Of a stretch of DNA of 64,000 nucleotides, positions 34,501 to 42,921 are shown piece after piece. Numbering within the stretch: the first letter of the stretch is position 1; every line of letters begins with the position of its first letter. This stretch comes from PGZG01 sp046292765. Its GTDB lineage: Bacteria > Pseudomonadota > Gammaproteobacteria > Pseudomonadales > Alcanivoracaceae. The DNA lies in NCBI GenBank assembly GCA_046292765.1, contig JBKBQA010000001.1:248001-312000 (forward strand). Direction: 5' to 3'. The position numbers and the translations under genes were made by a program. The notes under the pieces were generated by a model. The model did not search any database. It was given only the letters and a program-made list of their open reading frames with translations, and was not told where the DNA came from.

Positions 34501-37500
34501 CTCGCGCGCTGGCTGGTGCAGGCGGTGTCGCCGGCCGCGATGCGGTGGAGATCATTGCTGCGGTCACGGATGCGCTTGCCGATGGCCTTGCCAAATCATC
34601 CGGCGCGGCAGTCATCATCCCGTCGTCGGATGCGCTGGTGGCAAGGCTTCATGAGCTGATGTCTGATGATACCGCTGGTGCACCCGATCCCCATCTCGTC
34701 TCGGTGTTCCTGTCGGCCGGGATGGACTTGATTCTGGATGCCGACAGCCTGCTGGAGCGCTGGTCGCAACACCCGACAGAAACGGCGGAGCTTATTCGCC
34801 TGCGCGATGAACTCGGCGTGCTGGCGGATAGCGCCAACACCGCTGGTTTTGTCGAGATTGCTGAGTTGGCTCGTGCGTTAGAGGCGTGCTACTCGGCATT
34901 GGCGTCGCAGCGTATTCGTCTCACAGGCGACTTCCTTGATGTTGCAATGCGCGGCCACGAAGCGCTGCTGAATATGATGGACAATCTGGCCGCCGCGCAG
35001 GCCCTGCGCCGTGACGCCAACCTGCTGGAAACCCTGCAGGCTTTTCTTGAACCCGGCCCGCAGGACGACGGCCCCGGGGGGATGGATATCGAGGAGATCA
35101 GCTTTGCCGACGTGTCAATTGATGATCTCGTCGGTGAAGATCCGGCCGATCAGCTGTCTGTCCAGGAAGACGATGCCTCCGAATCGTCGGCGCTGGCCGA
35201 GGCTCCGGTATCGTTCGAGTCCACGGCCGATCTCGCCGCGCATCAGGTTGCGGCAGACGACGATGCTGATGGCGACATGGCAGATGTTGATCCAGAGCTA
35301 CTAGAGATATTCCTTGAGGAAGCTCAGGAAGTCATGGAGACCGCCAGTGAAGCGCTTGATGCATGGCAAAACGGCGACAGCAGCCAGCTAGCGGGATTGC
35401 AGCGCGACCTGCACACCCTGAAGGGCGGTGCGCGGATGGCGGGTATTCGCGCCATCGGCGATCTGGCGCATGAATTGGAAACGCTCTACGAAGGATTTGG
35501 CAATGGCCAGCTGACTGCCAGCGATGAGCTGTTTGTACTGCTGCATCGTTGTCATGATCGTCTGTCCGACATGATCGATTCAGTCCGCAGCGGCGGTGGT
35601 TGCGCCCGAGCGCCTGAGTTGGTTAATGCGATTATCGCTTTCCTCGGTGGTGAGGCAGTGGCCGATGTGGCCGAGCCTGCTGCCATCGCGCCCACCGCAG
35701 TTGTTGATTTGCCCGAAGAAGACCAGGTCGAAGAGCTGTCGTCATCTAAAGATTTGCCCGAGATTGAGATCGAATCTCCGGCACAGGCGCCGGATGTTGA
35801 AGCCATCAAGATGGAGCCAGGTTCCGCTGGTGTCGAACCGCATGTGCTTGCAGATGAGGTCGATGTTGCGACGACTGTTGTTGAACGTGATCAAGAGTTG
35901 GTTGAAATCTTCCTTGAGGAAGCAGACGAGATTCTTGAAGCCGCCGGAGCCAGTCTTGAGTCCTGGATGGAGGCACCGGACAACCTGATTGAAGTGCAAT
36001 CCCTTCAGCGTGATCTTCACACCCTCAAGGGTGGAGCGCGCATGTGCGAAATCCCGGAGCTCGGCGATCTCGGACATGAGATGGAAAATCTCTATGAAGG
36101 TCTGGCGATGGGCACCCTCAAACCAACGCCATTGCTATTCGATCTGCTGCAGCGTTGCCATGATCGTCTGGCGGTGATGGTTGAAGGTATTAAAGCGTCC
36201 AAGGCGCTCAAACCCGCCAATGAGTTAATCGCAGCCATTCATAGCTATATTGCCGATCCGGCCGGATTTGTCATGCCTGCCGTGGTATTGGCAGCCCCTG
36301 CCCAGTCTGGGGTAGCGGCACTGCCGGTGGCAGAGCCGGTTGTTGAGCGGCAGACGCCTGCTGGTCCTGCCGGCACCTTTGTTCTACCGACGGATGTCGA
36401 TCCTGACATTCTGGCGATTTTTGTCGAGGAATCCGGAGAGCTTTGCGAAGCGCTGGAAGCCCATCTTGGCGCCTGGGAACAGGAGCCGACCAATGCCGAT
36501 GCCGGCAATGAACTGAAGCGGGTGTTGCATACCCTTAAAGGCGGGGCCCGTCTCGCCGGGTTGACGGCGCTCGGCGATGTCAGTCATGACTTTGAAACCG
36601 CGCTTGATGAAATCGATATGCGTCATGCGCCGCAGGCCGAATTTTTCGCCCGCATGCACGGTTGGCAGGATCGCATTAATGTACTCGTGGAACAGCTGCG
36701 CAATGCGGTAGCGGCATCCGCGCCGGCGGCTGTGCCTGCTGCTGTTCCGGCGGTGCAAACATCAACAGGCAAGCCCGCAGCAGCAACTCCGCAACAGCCT
36801 CCACAGCAGAAGCTGACCCGTCGTCAACAGGCTCAGCAGCAACCGCAGGAAATGGTGCGGATCGATGCCGGTGTACTTGAATCACTGGTAAACCTTGCCG
36901 GCGAAACCAGTATTAACCGTGGCCGGGTTGAACAGGGTGTCACCGAGTTTGCCACTCATGTTCAGGAAATGGGTAACACCATCGAACGTCTGTATGAACA
37001 GCTGCGGCGTTTGGATGTGGAAACCGAATCCCAGATCATGTCCACCTACCAGCAGGGTCTGGAGAGTGGAGAATACGGCGAGGACTTCGACCCGCTGGAA
37101 ATGGACCAGTATTCCGAGTTGCACCAGATTACCAAGCAGCTGTCCGAGTCTGCCTCTGACTTGCTCGACCTGAAGAACACCCTGATTGATCGCACCCGCG
37201 ACACCGAAACCCTGTTGCTGCAGCAATCACGGATTAATACCGAGCTGCAGGAACGCCTCATGCGCACACGCATGGTGCCGTTCTCGCGGTTGGTGCCGCG
37301 TCTGCGTCGTATCGTTCGACAGGTATCCGGCGAGATTGGCAAGAAGGTCGAGTTCGATGTAGTGAATCCGGAAGGCGAACTGGACCGGACCCTGATGGAG
37401 CGGATTGTCGCGCCGCTGGAGCACATGCTCCGTAATGGTGTTGACCACGGCATTGAAGATCCGGCCGGTCGGAGTGCCGCCGGCAAGGATGAAACCGGTC

Positions 37501-38738
37501 GTATCACCCTTGAGCTGACCAGAGAGGGCGGCGAAGTGGTGATGATCCTGTCCGATGATGGCAAGGGCATTGATACCGATGCGGTGCGGCGCAAGGCAGT
37601 TGAGCGTGGCTTGATTGAGGAAAATGCCCGTCTCACCGAGCAGGAAATACAGCAGTTTATTTTCAATGCCGGTTTCTCCACCGCCGCCAAGGTGACGCAG
37701 ATATCTGGTCGTGGTGTTGGTATGGATGTGGTGTCGTCCGAGATCAAGCAGATGGGTGGGTCCGTTTCCATCGATTCGCGCAAGGGTCATGGCACCCGCT
37801 TTACTATTCGCTTGCCGTTCACGCTGGCAATGAACCGCGCCCTGATGGTGAGGGTGGGCGAAGATATTTACGCCATTCCGCTGAACCAGATCGAAGGTAT
37901 CGTGCGCATCAGTCCGTACGAGCTCGAGAATTATTTCGGCGAGGAATCTGCGCCATTCGTTTACGCACGGCAGTCTTACGAACTCGACTACATTGGCAAC
38001 TTTGTACACGGCCAGCGTCAGCCCACCCACTTGATGAGCCAGCAGTTGCCGCTGCCGGTGCTGCTGATTCGCAGCACCGAACATCAGGTCGCTATTCTGG
38101 TTGATGGTCTGGTGGGATCTCGGGAAGTGGTGGTGAAGTCTGTTGGCCCGCAGCTCGCCACCGTGGCAGGTATCAGCGGCGCTACCATTCTTGGTGATGG
38201 TTCCGTCGTCATCATTCTTGATGTTCACTCGCTCATTCGTGCCGCGCACCTGCAGCGCCAGCATATTGCGCTGGAGCGTCGTGTGCGCGCCGAAGAAGGG
38301 CTGGCGCCCATCCCGCAGGCACCGGAGCCGGTTGCGGAGCCAGAGAAGCGCGTGCCGCTGGTGATGGTGACCGACGACTCGGTAACCGTGAGAAAGGTTA
38401 CCACCCGTCTGCTCGAACGGAATGGCTACGAGGTCATGACGGCGAAGGATGGCGTCGATGCGGTGGCCAAGCTCGAAGAGCGCAAGCCGGATCTGATGCT
38501 GCTCGATATCGAGATGCCACGTATGGACGGATTCGAGGTGGCATCTCATGTGCGCCATGATTCGCGCCTGAAAAATATTCCTATCATCATGATCACTTCC
38601 CGAACCGGCGAGAAACACCGCGAGCGGGCCTTCGAGATCGGCGTTGATCGTTACATGGGCAAGCCATTCCAGGAAGGCGAGCTGCTTGAGACGATTCACG
38701 AGCTGCTGGCCCGGACGCGGGAGATTGCCGGGACATGA
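31578..38738 (+). CDS. chpA: Giant hybrid chemotaxis kinase ChpA (PilL)
   Basis: A 2386-residue hybrid kinase, central to the Pil-Chp system. Five phosphotransfer domains have an intact HTLKG motif, with His near residues 717, 950, 1279, 1481 and 1651. Two or three further Hpt-like folds lack it: the N-terminal one has YLHQVYGTLQM, and another near residue 1080 lacks a His. After a Gln/Pro linker (about 1715-1755) come the CheA dimerisation domain, the ATPase (HMLRNGVDHGIEDP, LSDDGKGID, GRGVGMDVV), a CheW domain, and a C-terminal receiver with phospho-Asp in LLLDIEMPRMDG. Size and order match P. aeruginosa ChpA. It overlaps chpB by four bases. Confidence 0.96.
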   Translation: MTDRHDYLALDWVRGEIQETLNQAQQALEAYVENPDDSTRMRFCQTYLHQVYGTLQMVEFYGAALLAEEMEKLAQALLDGRVSQLADAQETLMRAILQLPPYLDRVQASRRDLPVVLLPLLNDLRASRGESLLSETSLFKPDLAGGASYGEVPVSVFEDPAFPQLARKIRQMYQIALLGVIRGENLASNYSFMAKVFIKLKQVSGDAAMAPLWHVSSAMVEGLSLGAIHPGTSVKSVLGKLDRLLRALSVDGAPVLAKSPPSDLMKNLLYYIAKSDADGPQIRKVRESYRLSDALPSEELISSERAKMSGPDQAAMVSVVGALSEELAKVKDALEAFVHNDEVDGTKLKSQRQTLKQIADTVAVLGLGQPRKLVEEQLAIIDAITEGQRPADRATLMDVAGALLYVEATLQGMTGDRRSSTRDGALQAVPDHVEKARDAVIRECRAGLEEAKDGIVEFIASQWQKTHLADVPDKLTAVRGGLGMILLPRPAAVLRQCVNYINDKLLPEDASKPEWRSMDTLADAITSVEYYLERLTDDPESGDDMLDLARNSVGQLGYPIEDLEFGRGAAAGKAGSAGVAALAAEEISISTPAPQPATTVANVVTASASTAIEPDESQADEDALLSGDLDAALEDQPEEQAESVTAVPVAMPPVASKPAMPAPPPPRGDDDLIDDEIVEIFVEEAGEVLEALNEYFPRWAANQGDSEALVEFRRAFHTLKGSGRMVGALTVGELAWSIENMMNRVIDQTIVATPILISLVRTVHGLIPALVEAFAKRLPDPWDVAPLREAAFTLAGGGSIEVVPDVTVAAEPTENVSVDKVSAVDAPEEISFEDVTLNVDSIEEPTASAEIGVDAIDVTDEEVDLSAVFDGEAETIDLLADVTLPSGTPDIDIIDYALPGDDNDDSDAVLIDIFRSEAETNIGMLRDWLAGVDPDLAGNLLDDTVYRAFHTLKGSARMAGVLAVAVLAEPAEAYARALAGAGGVAGRDAVEIIAAVTDALADGLAKSSGAAVIIPSSDALVARLHELMSDDTAGAPDPHLVSVFLSAGMDLILDADSLLERWSQHPTETAELIRLRDELGVLADSANTAGFVEIAELARALEACYSALASQRIRLTGDFLDVAMRGHEALLNMMDNLAAAQALRRDANLLETLQAFLEPGPQDDGPGGMDIEEISFADVSIDDLVGEDPADQLSVQEDDASESSALAEAPVSFESTADLAAHQVAADDDADGDMADVDPELLEIFLEEAQEVMETASEALDAWQNGDSSQLAGLQRDLHTLKGGARMAGIRAIGDLAHELETLYEGFGNGQLTASDELFVLLHRCHDRLSDMIDSVRSGGGCARAPELVNAIIAFLGGEAVADVAEPAAIAPTAVVDLPEEDQVEELSSSKDLPEIEIESPAQAPDVEAIKMEPGSAGVEPHVLADEVDVATTVVERDQELVEIFLEEADEILEAAGASLESWMEAPDNLIEVQSLQRDLHTLKGGARMCEIPELGDLGHEMENLYEGLAMGTLKPTPLLFDLLQRCHDRLAVMVEGIKASKALKPANELIAAIHSYIADPAGFVMPAVVLAAPAQSGVAALPVAEPVVERQTPAGPAGTFVLPTDVDPDILAIFVEESGELCEALEAHLGAWEQEPTNADAGNELKRVLHTLKGGARLAGLTALGDVSHDFETALDEIDMRHAPQAEFFARMHGWQDRINVLVEQLRNAVAASAPAAVPAAVPAVQTSTGKPAAATPQQPPQQKLTRRQQAQQQPQEMVRIDAGVLESLVNLAGETSINRGRVEQGVTEFATHVQEMGNTIERLYEQLRRLDVETESQIMSTYQQGLESGEYGEDFDPLEMDQYSELHQITKQLSESASDLLDLKNTLIDRTRDTETLLLQQSRINTELQERLMRTRMVPFSRLVPRLRRIVRQVSGEIGKKVEFDVVNPEGELDRTLMERIVAPLEHMLRNGVDHGIEDPAGRSAAGKDETGRITLELTREGGEVVMILSDDGKGIDTDAVRRKAVERGLIEENARLTEQEIQQFIFNAGFSTAAKVTQISGRGVGMDVVSSEIKQMGGSVSIDSRKGHGTRFTIRLPFTLAMNRALMVRVGEDIYAIPLNQIEGIVRISPYELENYFGEESAPFVYARQSYELDYIGNFVHGQRQPTHLMSQQLPLPVLLIRSTEHQVAILVDGLVGSREVVVKSVGPQLATVAGISGATILGDGSVVIILDVHSLIRAAHLQRQHIALERRVRAEEGLAPIPQAPEPVAEPEKRVPLVMVTDDSVTVRKVTTRLLERNGYEVMTAKDGVDAVAKLEERKPDLMLLDIEMPRMDGFEVASHVRHDSRLKNIPIIMITSRTGEKHRERAFEIGVDRYMGKPFQEGELLETIHELLARTREIAGT

Positions 38739-39751
38739 CCTCAGCTAGTCCGCGGATCGGCATCATTGCCGACACCACCCTGCAGGGGCACCTGCTGTCA
38801 TCAGCAGTGCGTGCCCAGGGATATCAGGTGGTGGTCAACGCGGACCCGGCGAACATTGAGGCGCGCTGGTTCAGTTCGCCGGATCTCGATCTCTGGGTGG
38901 TGGATCTTAATCGGGAAGATCGCTGGCAGGATTTTCTCGACAGGCTGCTGGAAGGTTCGCCGATACCGATTCTGTTTTCCGACGGTCAGGCACCGGCCCG
39001 CAACTCACCCAATTATCCGCGCTGGGAACGCCGGTTGCTCACCAAGATGCTTGACTATGTTGGCCGTCCCGGCGTCGAAGAGAAGCTCGACAAGCTGGCG
39101 GTGACAAAGCCCGCAGTCAGTATTCCCACGCCCAAGGAGTTCCGTCAGCTACCGCTGGGCCCGGTGCCCCAGCGTGTCTGGGTGCTGGGGGCATCGCTTG
39201 GTGGCCCGGCGGCGGTAAAGGCCTTTCTCGATTGTTTGCCGGCGGAGTTACCGGTGGCCTTCTTCCTTGCCCAGCACATTGATAACAGCTTTCTGGAGAC
39301 GCTGGCCGGTGTGCTTTGCCGTGACAACAGCTTTGCCTGCCGTGTTGGCTACGATGGCGAACAGCTCAGTCATGGCACCGTGCTGATTGCACCGGTGGAG
39401 TACGAAGTCGGATTCACCGATACCGGCCGAGTGGTGTCCACCGGCAAGCCCTGGGAGGGCCCCTATGCGCCCTCGATTGATCAGGCTATCGGCAACGCCT
39501 CTGCCCGTTTTGGCGTCAGGGCCGGCGCCATCCTGTTCAGCGGTATGGGCAATGATGGCTCCATCGCCGGGCCGCAGATGAAGCAGCGTGGCGGGGTGGT
39601 GTGGGGGCAGGACGCCGCCAGTTGTGCCTGCAGCAGCCAGCCAGACTCGGCTCGGGAAACGGGCTGTGTCAGTTACTCCGGCAGCCCGGACAAACTGGCG
39701 CTGGCGCTGGTCGAACATGTGCGTCAGGATATTCGCAGAAATCTACAATAA
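38735..39751 (+). CDS. chpB: Chemoreceptor methylesterase ChpB (CheB type)
   Basis: A 338-residue protein. The N-terminal 120 residues look like a receiver domain worn down in parts (IGIIADTTLQGHLL, DLWVVDLNRED). The C-terminal CheB esterase has the catalytic Ser in GASLGGPAAVKAFL, His in FLAQHIDNSF and Asp in FSGMGNDGSIAGPQM. It removes methyl groups added by PilK. Start ATG 38735 overlaps chpA. Confidence 0.9.
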   Translation: MTSASPRIGIIADTTLQGHLLSSAVRAQGYQVVVNADPANIEARWFSSPDLDLWVVDLNREDRWQDFLDRLLEGSPIPILFSDGQAPARNSPNYPRWERRLLTKMLDYVGRPGVEEKLDKLAVTKPAVSIPTPKEFRQLPLGPVPQRVWVLGASLGGPAAVKAFLDCLPAELPVAFFLAQHIDNSFLETLAGVLCRDNSFACRVGYDGEQLSHGTVLIAPVEYEVGFTDTGRVVSTGKPWEGPYAPSIDQAIGNASARFGVRAGAILFSGMGNDGSIAGPQMKQRGGVVWGQDAASCACSSQPDSARETGCVSYSGSPDKLALALVEHVRQDIRRNLQ

Positions 39752-39781
39752 CGGCGCTGGCCCAATGCGGCAGCCGAGGAG

Positions 39782-40237
39782 ATGGTCATGGCTGAGTTGC
39801 CCAACGAAATTCCGGGACTGCTGATTCCGATGCATGGCCGCCCGTGGCTGTTGCCCAACATTGTCGTTGCCGAGATTATTCCGCTGCGCCAGCCCGACCG
39901 CCCCGGCCACGGCCCCGAGTGGCTGCTCGGCTGGCTGCACTGGCGTGATGAAGAAATTCCATTGCTGTCGTTCGAAAAACTGAACGAGAGTGGTCAAGTG
40001 TCTATCGGTCCCGATGCCCGTATAGCGGTCATCAACACCATCACCGGCAAGCTAAAGTTTTATGCTGTGATTATTCAGGGCATTCCGCGTCAGTTCCGGG
40101 TAGGCAATGACGATCTGCTGGAAGAGCCGGTCGACAGCGGGCCGGCCGAGGCGATGTATGTGCAACTGGGTGGCGATCTGGCGGTGATTCCTGATCTTGA
40201 TGCCATCGAGCGAGCGGTGGTCGGGTTCCTGCAGTAA
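39782..40237 (+). CDS. chpC: CheW-like protein ChpC
   Basis: A 151-residue CheW-fold adaptor: IPGLLIPMHGRPWLLPNIVVAEII, WLLGWLHWRDEEIPLLSFEKLNE, and a C-terminal AVIPDLDAIERAVVGFLQ. ChpC links extra receptors to the ChpA complex in Pseudomonas. It is the last recognisable Chp gene; chpD and chpE do not follow. The stop overlaps the next start (TAATG). Confidence 0.9.
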   Translation: MVMAELPNEIPGLLIPMHGRPWLLPNIVVAEIIPLRQPDRPGHGPEWLLGWLHWRDEEIPLLSFEKLNESGQVSIGPDARIAVINTITGKLKFYAVIIQGIPRQFRVGNDDLLEEPVDSGPAEAMYVQLGGDLAVIPDLDAIERAVVGFLQ

Positions 40238-41238
40238 TGGCACTGGACCGTGACAAGCTCGCCGGGCTTGCCCGGCGTTCGACGTTTTACAAGGGCCGGT
40301 TTCATAATCTTGAACGGATCCCTTCCCACGGGCTGACCGATTTTTTTCGTTGGCAAGTCAATACCGGAGGCCGCTTTCCCCCCGGCAAGCGCTTTCCGCT
40401 GGCAAAGCCGGACGCGCATCTTCTTGCGGGTGCTGCGGCAGTCCCGCAGCTAACCTGGCTTGGCCACGCGTCATTTCTGTTTCAGTTTCGTGGCCGCAAT
40501 GTGCTGACCGATCCGGTATTTTCCGAGCGCTGCAGCCCGGTGCAATTTATCGGTCCCCGGCGACATACGCCTGTGCCGCTGGCTGTTGCCGAGCTGCCAA
40601 CCATCAGTCATGTGTTGATCTCTCACAATCATTACGATCATCTGGATGAAACGTCGGTGCGCGATTTGCATCGGCGTTTTGGCGACGCGCTGCAGTTTCA
40701 TGTTCCCACCGGCATTGCGGACTGGTTTCGCAAGCGTGGCATTCATAACGTGGTTGAGCTGGGCTGGTGGCAATCCCGTGCCGAGGGCGGGGTGGAAACG
40801 TTCTGTTTGCCGACCCAGCACTTCAGTGGTCGCACCGGAGCCGACCGTAACGCCACCCTGTGGTGCAGCTGGTTGATGGATATTGAAGGGTTCCGTTTCT
40901 ACTTTGCCGGGGATACCGGCTACGCTTCCCTGTTCCGTGACATTGGCGAATTATTTGCACCGATCGATCTGGCCCTGTTGCCAATTGGTGCCTATGATCC
41001 GCGCTGGTTCATGGGGCCAGTACATGTGGCGCCAGAAGAGGCGGTACAGATTCATCACGACATCGGCGCACGTTGCTCAGTGGCCATGCACTGGGGCACC
41101 TTTGTGCTTACCAGTGAACCTATGGATGAGCCACCGCGTCGTTTGCGGCAGGCGATGCAACAGGCTGGCATGGAAGACTCGGCATTCCGGGTGTTCCAGC
41201 ATGGCGAAACAGTAATGTTTCCGGAATTAATCGAATGA
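40237..41238 (+). CDS. Metallo-beta-lactamase-fold hydrolase (NAPE-PLD/UlaG-like)
   Basis: A 333-residue protein with the zinc motif SHNHYDHLDETSV (HxHxDH) near residue 130, the preceding LTWLGHASFLFQFRGRNVLTDPVFSE, FAGDTGYASLFRDIG for the bridging Asp, and late histidines in PVHVAPEEAVQIH and AMHWGTF. This arrangement fits the N-acyl-phosphatidylethanolamine phospholipase D-like branch. The substrate is unknown; the coupled acyltransferase downstream suggests a lipid. No signal peptide is present. It is translationally coupled to chpC and to the next gene. Confidence 0.85.
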   Translation: MALDRDKLAGLARRSTFYKGRFHNLERIPSHGLTDFFRWQVNTGGRFPPGKRFPLAKPDAHLLAGAAAVPQLTWLGHASFLFQFRGRNVLTDPVFSERCSPVQFIGPRRHTPVPLAVAELPTISHVLISHNHYDHLDETSVRDLHRRFGDALQFHVPTGIADWFRKRGIHNVVELGWWQSRAEGGVETFCLPTQHFSGRTGADRNATLWCSWLMDIEGFRFYFAGDTGYASLFRDIGELFAPIDLALLPIGAYDPRWFMGPVHVAPEEAVQIHHDIGARCSVAMHWGTFVLTSEPMDEPPRRLRQAMQQAGMEDSAFRVFQHGETVMFPELIE

Positions 41239-42197
41239 AAAAGAAGCACGTTTGGGAAGCCCGTCTGGTGCGGGTATTTGCAACATTGCCGTTGTCGGTG
41301 GTGATCGGACTGGCGACGGCGCTGGCCTGGCTGTTCTGTCGACTGCCACTGTCGGTGGCCAAGGCACACCGTATTGTGCTGGTAAATACGCTGGCCTGTT
41401 TTCCGGAAAAGAGCTGGGCAGAAGCGCGGCGATTTGCCCGTCAGTCGTTCATCGAAACAGCCAGAACCATTGCCGGCTATAGCCATGTCTGGCTGCGGCC
41501 AGTACCGGAAAACCTGGCGCGGGTGAATTGTATTCACGGCGAGGAGGCGTGGCATCGCGCTGTCGCCAGCGACCGTCCGGTGCTATACCTGTCGCTGCAT
41601 CAGTCGAGCTGGGAGTTGCCGGTGCTGGTGGTCGGGCAGAAAGATCCGACGTTGGTGATGTATCAGCCTGCCGGTGATAGTGCGCTGGAGGATCTGGTCA
41701 AGGAAGGGCGTTCCGGTACCGGCTGCACCCTCGTGCCCACCAACGGAGATGGTGTGCGGGCTGTGCTCGCAGGGTTGGAGCGGGGCCAGTCCATGGCGCT
41801 GTTGGCCGATCACAAGCCGGGCGGCCCGAGTAATCCCTATGTGCCTTTCTTCGGCCATGACGTGATGGTGCCGGCCTTTGTTCACAAGGTCATTGCCCGC
41901 TACCGACCCCACGTATTTTTTGTTAGCGCCCAGCGCTCGGAGGATTACCGTTTTGAAGTCTGGTTCGAGCAGGCAGACGAGTCGATTCTGACCATGAACG
42001 AGGGCCAGGTGTTACGCACCATGATCGCGGCCTTTGAACGGATCATTCTGCGCAATCCGGTGCAGTATCAGTGGACTTACAAGCGCTTTAGCCGCACCGC
42101 CCGCGGTTCCCGTAACTGGTACAAGGATGCCCCGGCGCTGCTGGCACGGGTCAAGGCAGGCGAGTCGCCGACGCAAGTGTTTCGCGACCCGGACTGA
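41235..42197 (+). CDS. Lysophospholipid / lipid A-type acyltransferase (LpxL/HtrB family)
   Basis: A 320-residue acyltransferase. An N-terminal membrane segment (LPLSVVIGLATALAWLFCRLPLSVA) precedes the catalytic HX4E motif in YLSLHQSSWELPVL near residue 118, with ALLADHKPGGPSNPYVPFFGHD for acceptor binding. The family adds secondary acyl chains to lipid A at the inner membrane; a role in another lipid is possible. It overlaps the upstream hydrolase gene by four bases and converges on rsmE with three bases between. Confidence 0.87.
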   Translation: MKKKHVWEARLVRVFATLPLSVVIGLATALAWLFCRLPLSVAKAHRIVLVNTLACFPEKSWAEARRFARQSFIETARTIAGYSHVWLRPVPENLARVNCIHGEEAWHRAVASDRPVLYLSLHQSSWELPVLVVGQKDPTLVMYQPAGDSALEDLVKEGRSGTGCTLVPTNGDGVRAVLAGLERGQSMALLADHKPGGPSNPYVPFFGHDVMVPAFVHKVIARYRPHVFFVSAQRSEDYRFEVWFEQADESILTMNEGQVLRTMIAAFERIILRNPVQYQWTYKRFSRTARGSRNWYKDAPALLARVKAGESPTQVFRDPD

Positions 42198-42200
42198 GGT

Positions 42201-42920
42201 TTACTCTCCCCGCGCCATCCAGATTGCCGCCAGCAATGCGACTGGCGCCGTTTCTGCCCGCAGTATTCGCTGGCCAAGCGCAAACGGCTGAAAGCCGGCC
42301 GCCGTCGCTGCTTCGCGTTCGCGTGGGCTGAATCCGCCCTCTGGCCCGGTCAGCAAGGTAATACTACTGGCCTGACACAGGGCTGCGGGATCAAGCCGCT
42401 GCTCGCCGGGATGGGCGAGAAGCTTAAGGTTAGTATCCGTAGCAGCAACGAAATCCAGCATCGGCACCGGCGCGTGCACCAGCGGCACCCGGTTCAGGCC
42501 GCATTGTTCGCAGGCGCTGATCACCACCTGCTGCCAGTGACTCAGGCGCTTGTCTTGCCGGCCGCCGTCGAGGCGTACTTCGGTGCGTTCTGTGGTCAGC
42601 AGATGAAACTGATCAGCGCCGAGCTCCGTCGCTTTCTGCAGTGCATAATCCATGCGATCGCCCTTGATTAGCGGCAGACCAAGTATCACCGGAATATTGG
42701 CCGCACGATCATCGGCCCGATATTCGAGCGGGCGCACTTGCACATCGCGTTTGCCGACGGATTCGATCTGCGCGCGCCACTCGCCGCCTTCGCCACTGAA
42801 CAGCACCAGATGGTCACCGGGCTGCATGCGCAGCACCCGAGCAATATGATGGCTGGCCTCATCACTCAGACCGACCACGGTATCGGCGTGGAAATTCTGA
42901 CGGTCATAAAAGCGTCGCAT
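42201..42920 (-). CDS. rsmE: 16S rRNA (uracil1498-N3)-methyltransferase RsmE
   Basis: A 239-residue SPOUT methyltransferase: N-terminal PUA-like part (DEASHHIARVLRMQPGDHLVLFSGEGGEW), ATELGADQFHLLTTERTEV, and the knotted SAM site LLTGPEGGFSPREREAATAAGF with LGQRILRAETAPVALLAAI at the end. The start is ATG 42920, one base after the bioA stop; the longer in-frame start at 42944 lies inside bioA and is rejected. Confidence 0.94.
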   Translation of the reverse strand: MRRFYDRQNFHADTVVGLSDEASHHIARVLRMQPGDHLVLFSGEGGEWRAQIESVGKRDVQVRPLEYRADDRAANIPVILGLPLIKGDRMDYALQKATELGADQFHLLTTERTEVRLDGGRQDKRLSHWQQVVISACEQCGLNRVPLVHAPVPMLDFVAATDTNLKLLAHPGEQRLDPAALCQASSITLLTGPEGGFSPREREAATAAGFQPFALGQRILRAETAPVALLAAIWMARGE

Positions 42921-42921
42921 G

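Noticed and set aside
37227..38699. Long open frames (490 and 441 codons) antisense to chpA
   Set aside because: They mirror conserved kinase codons, have no ribosome site or family, and chpA is certain on the opposite strand.
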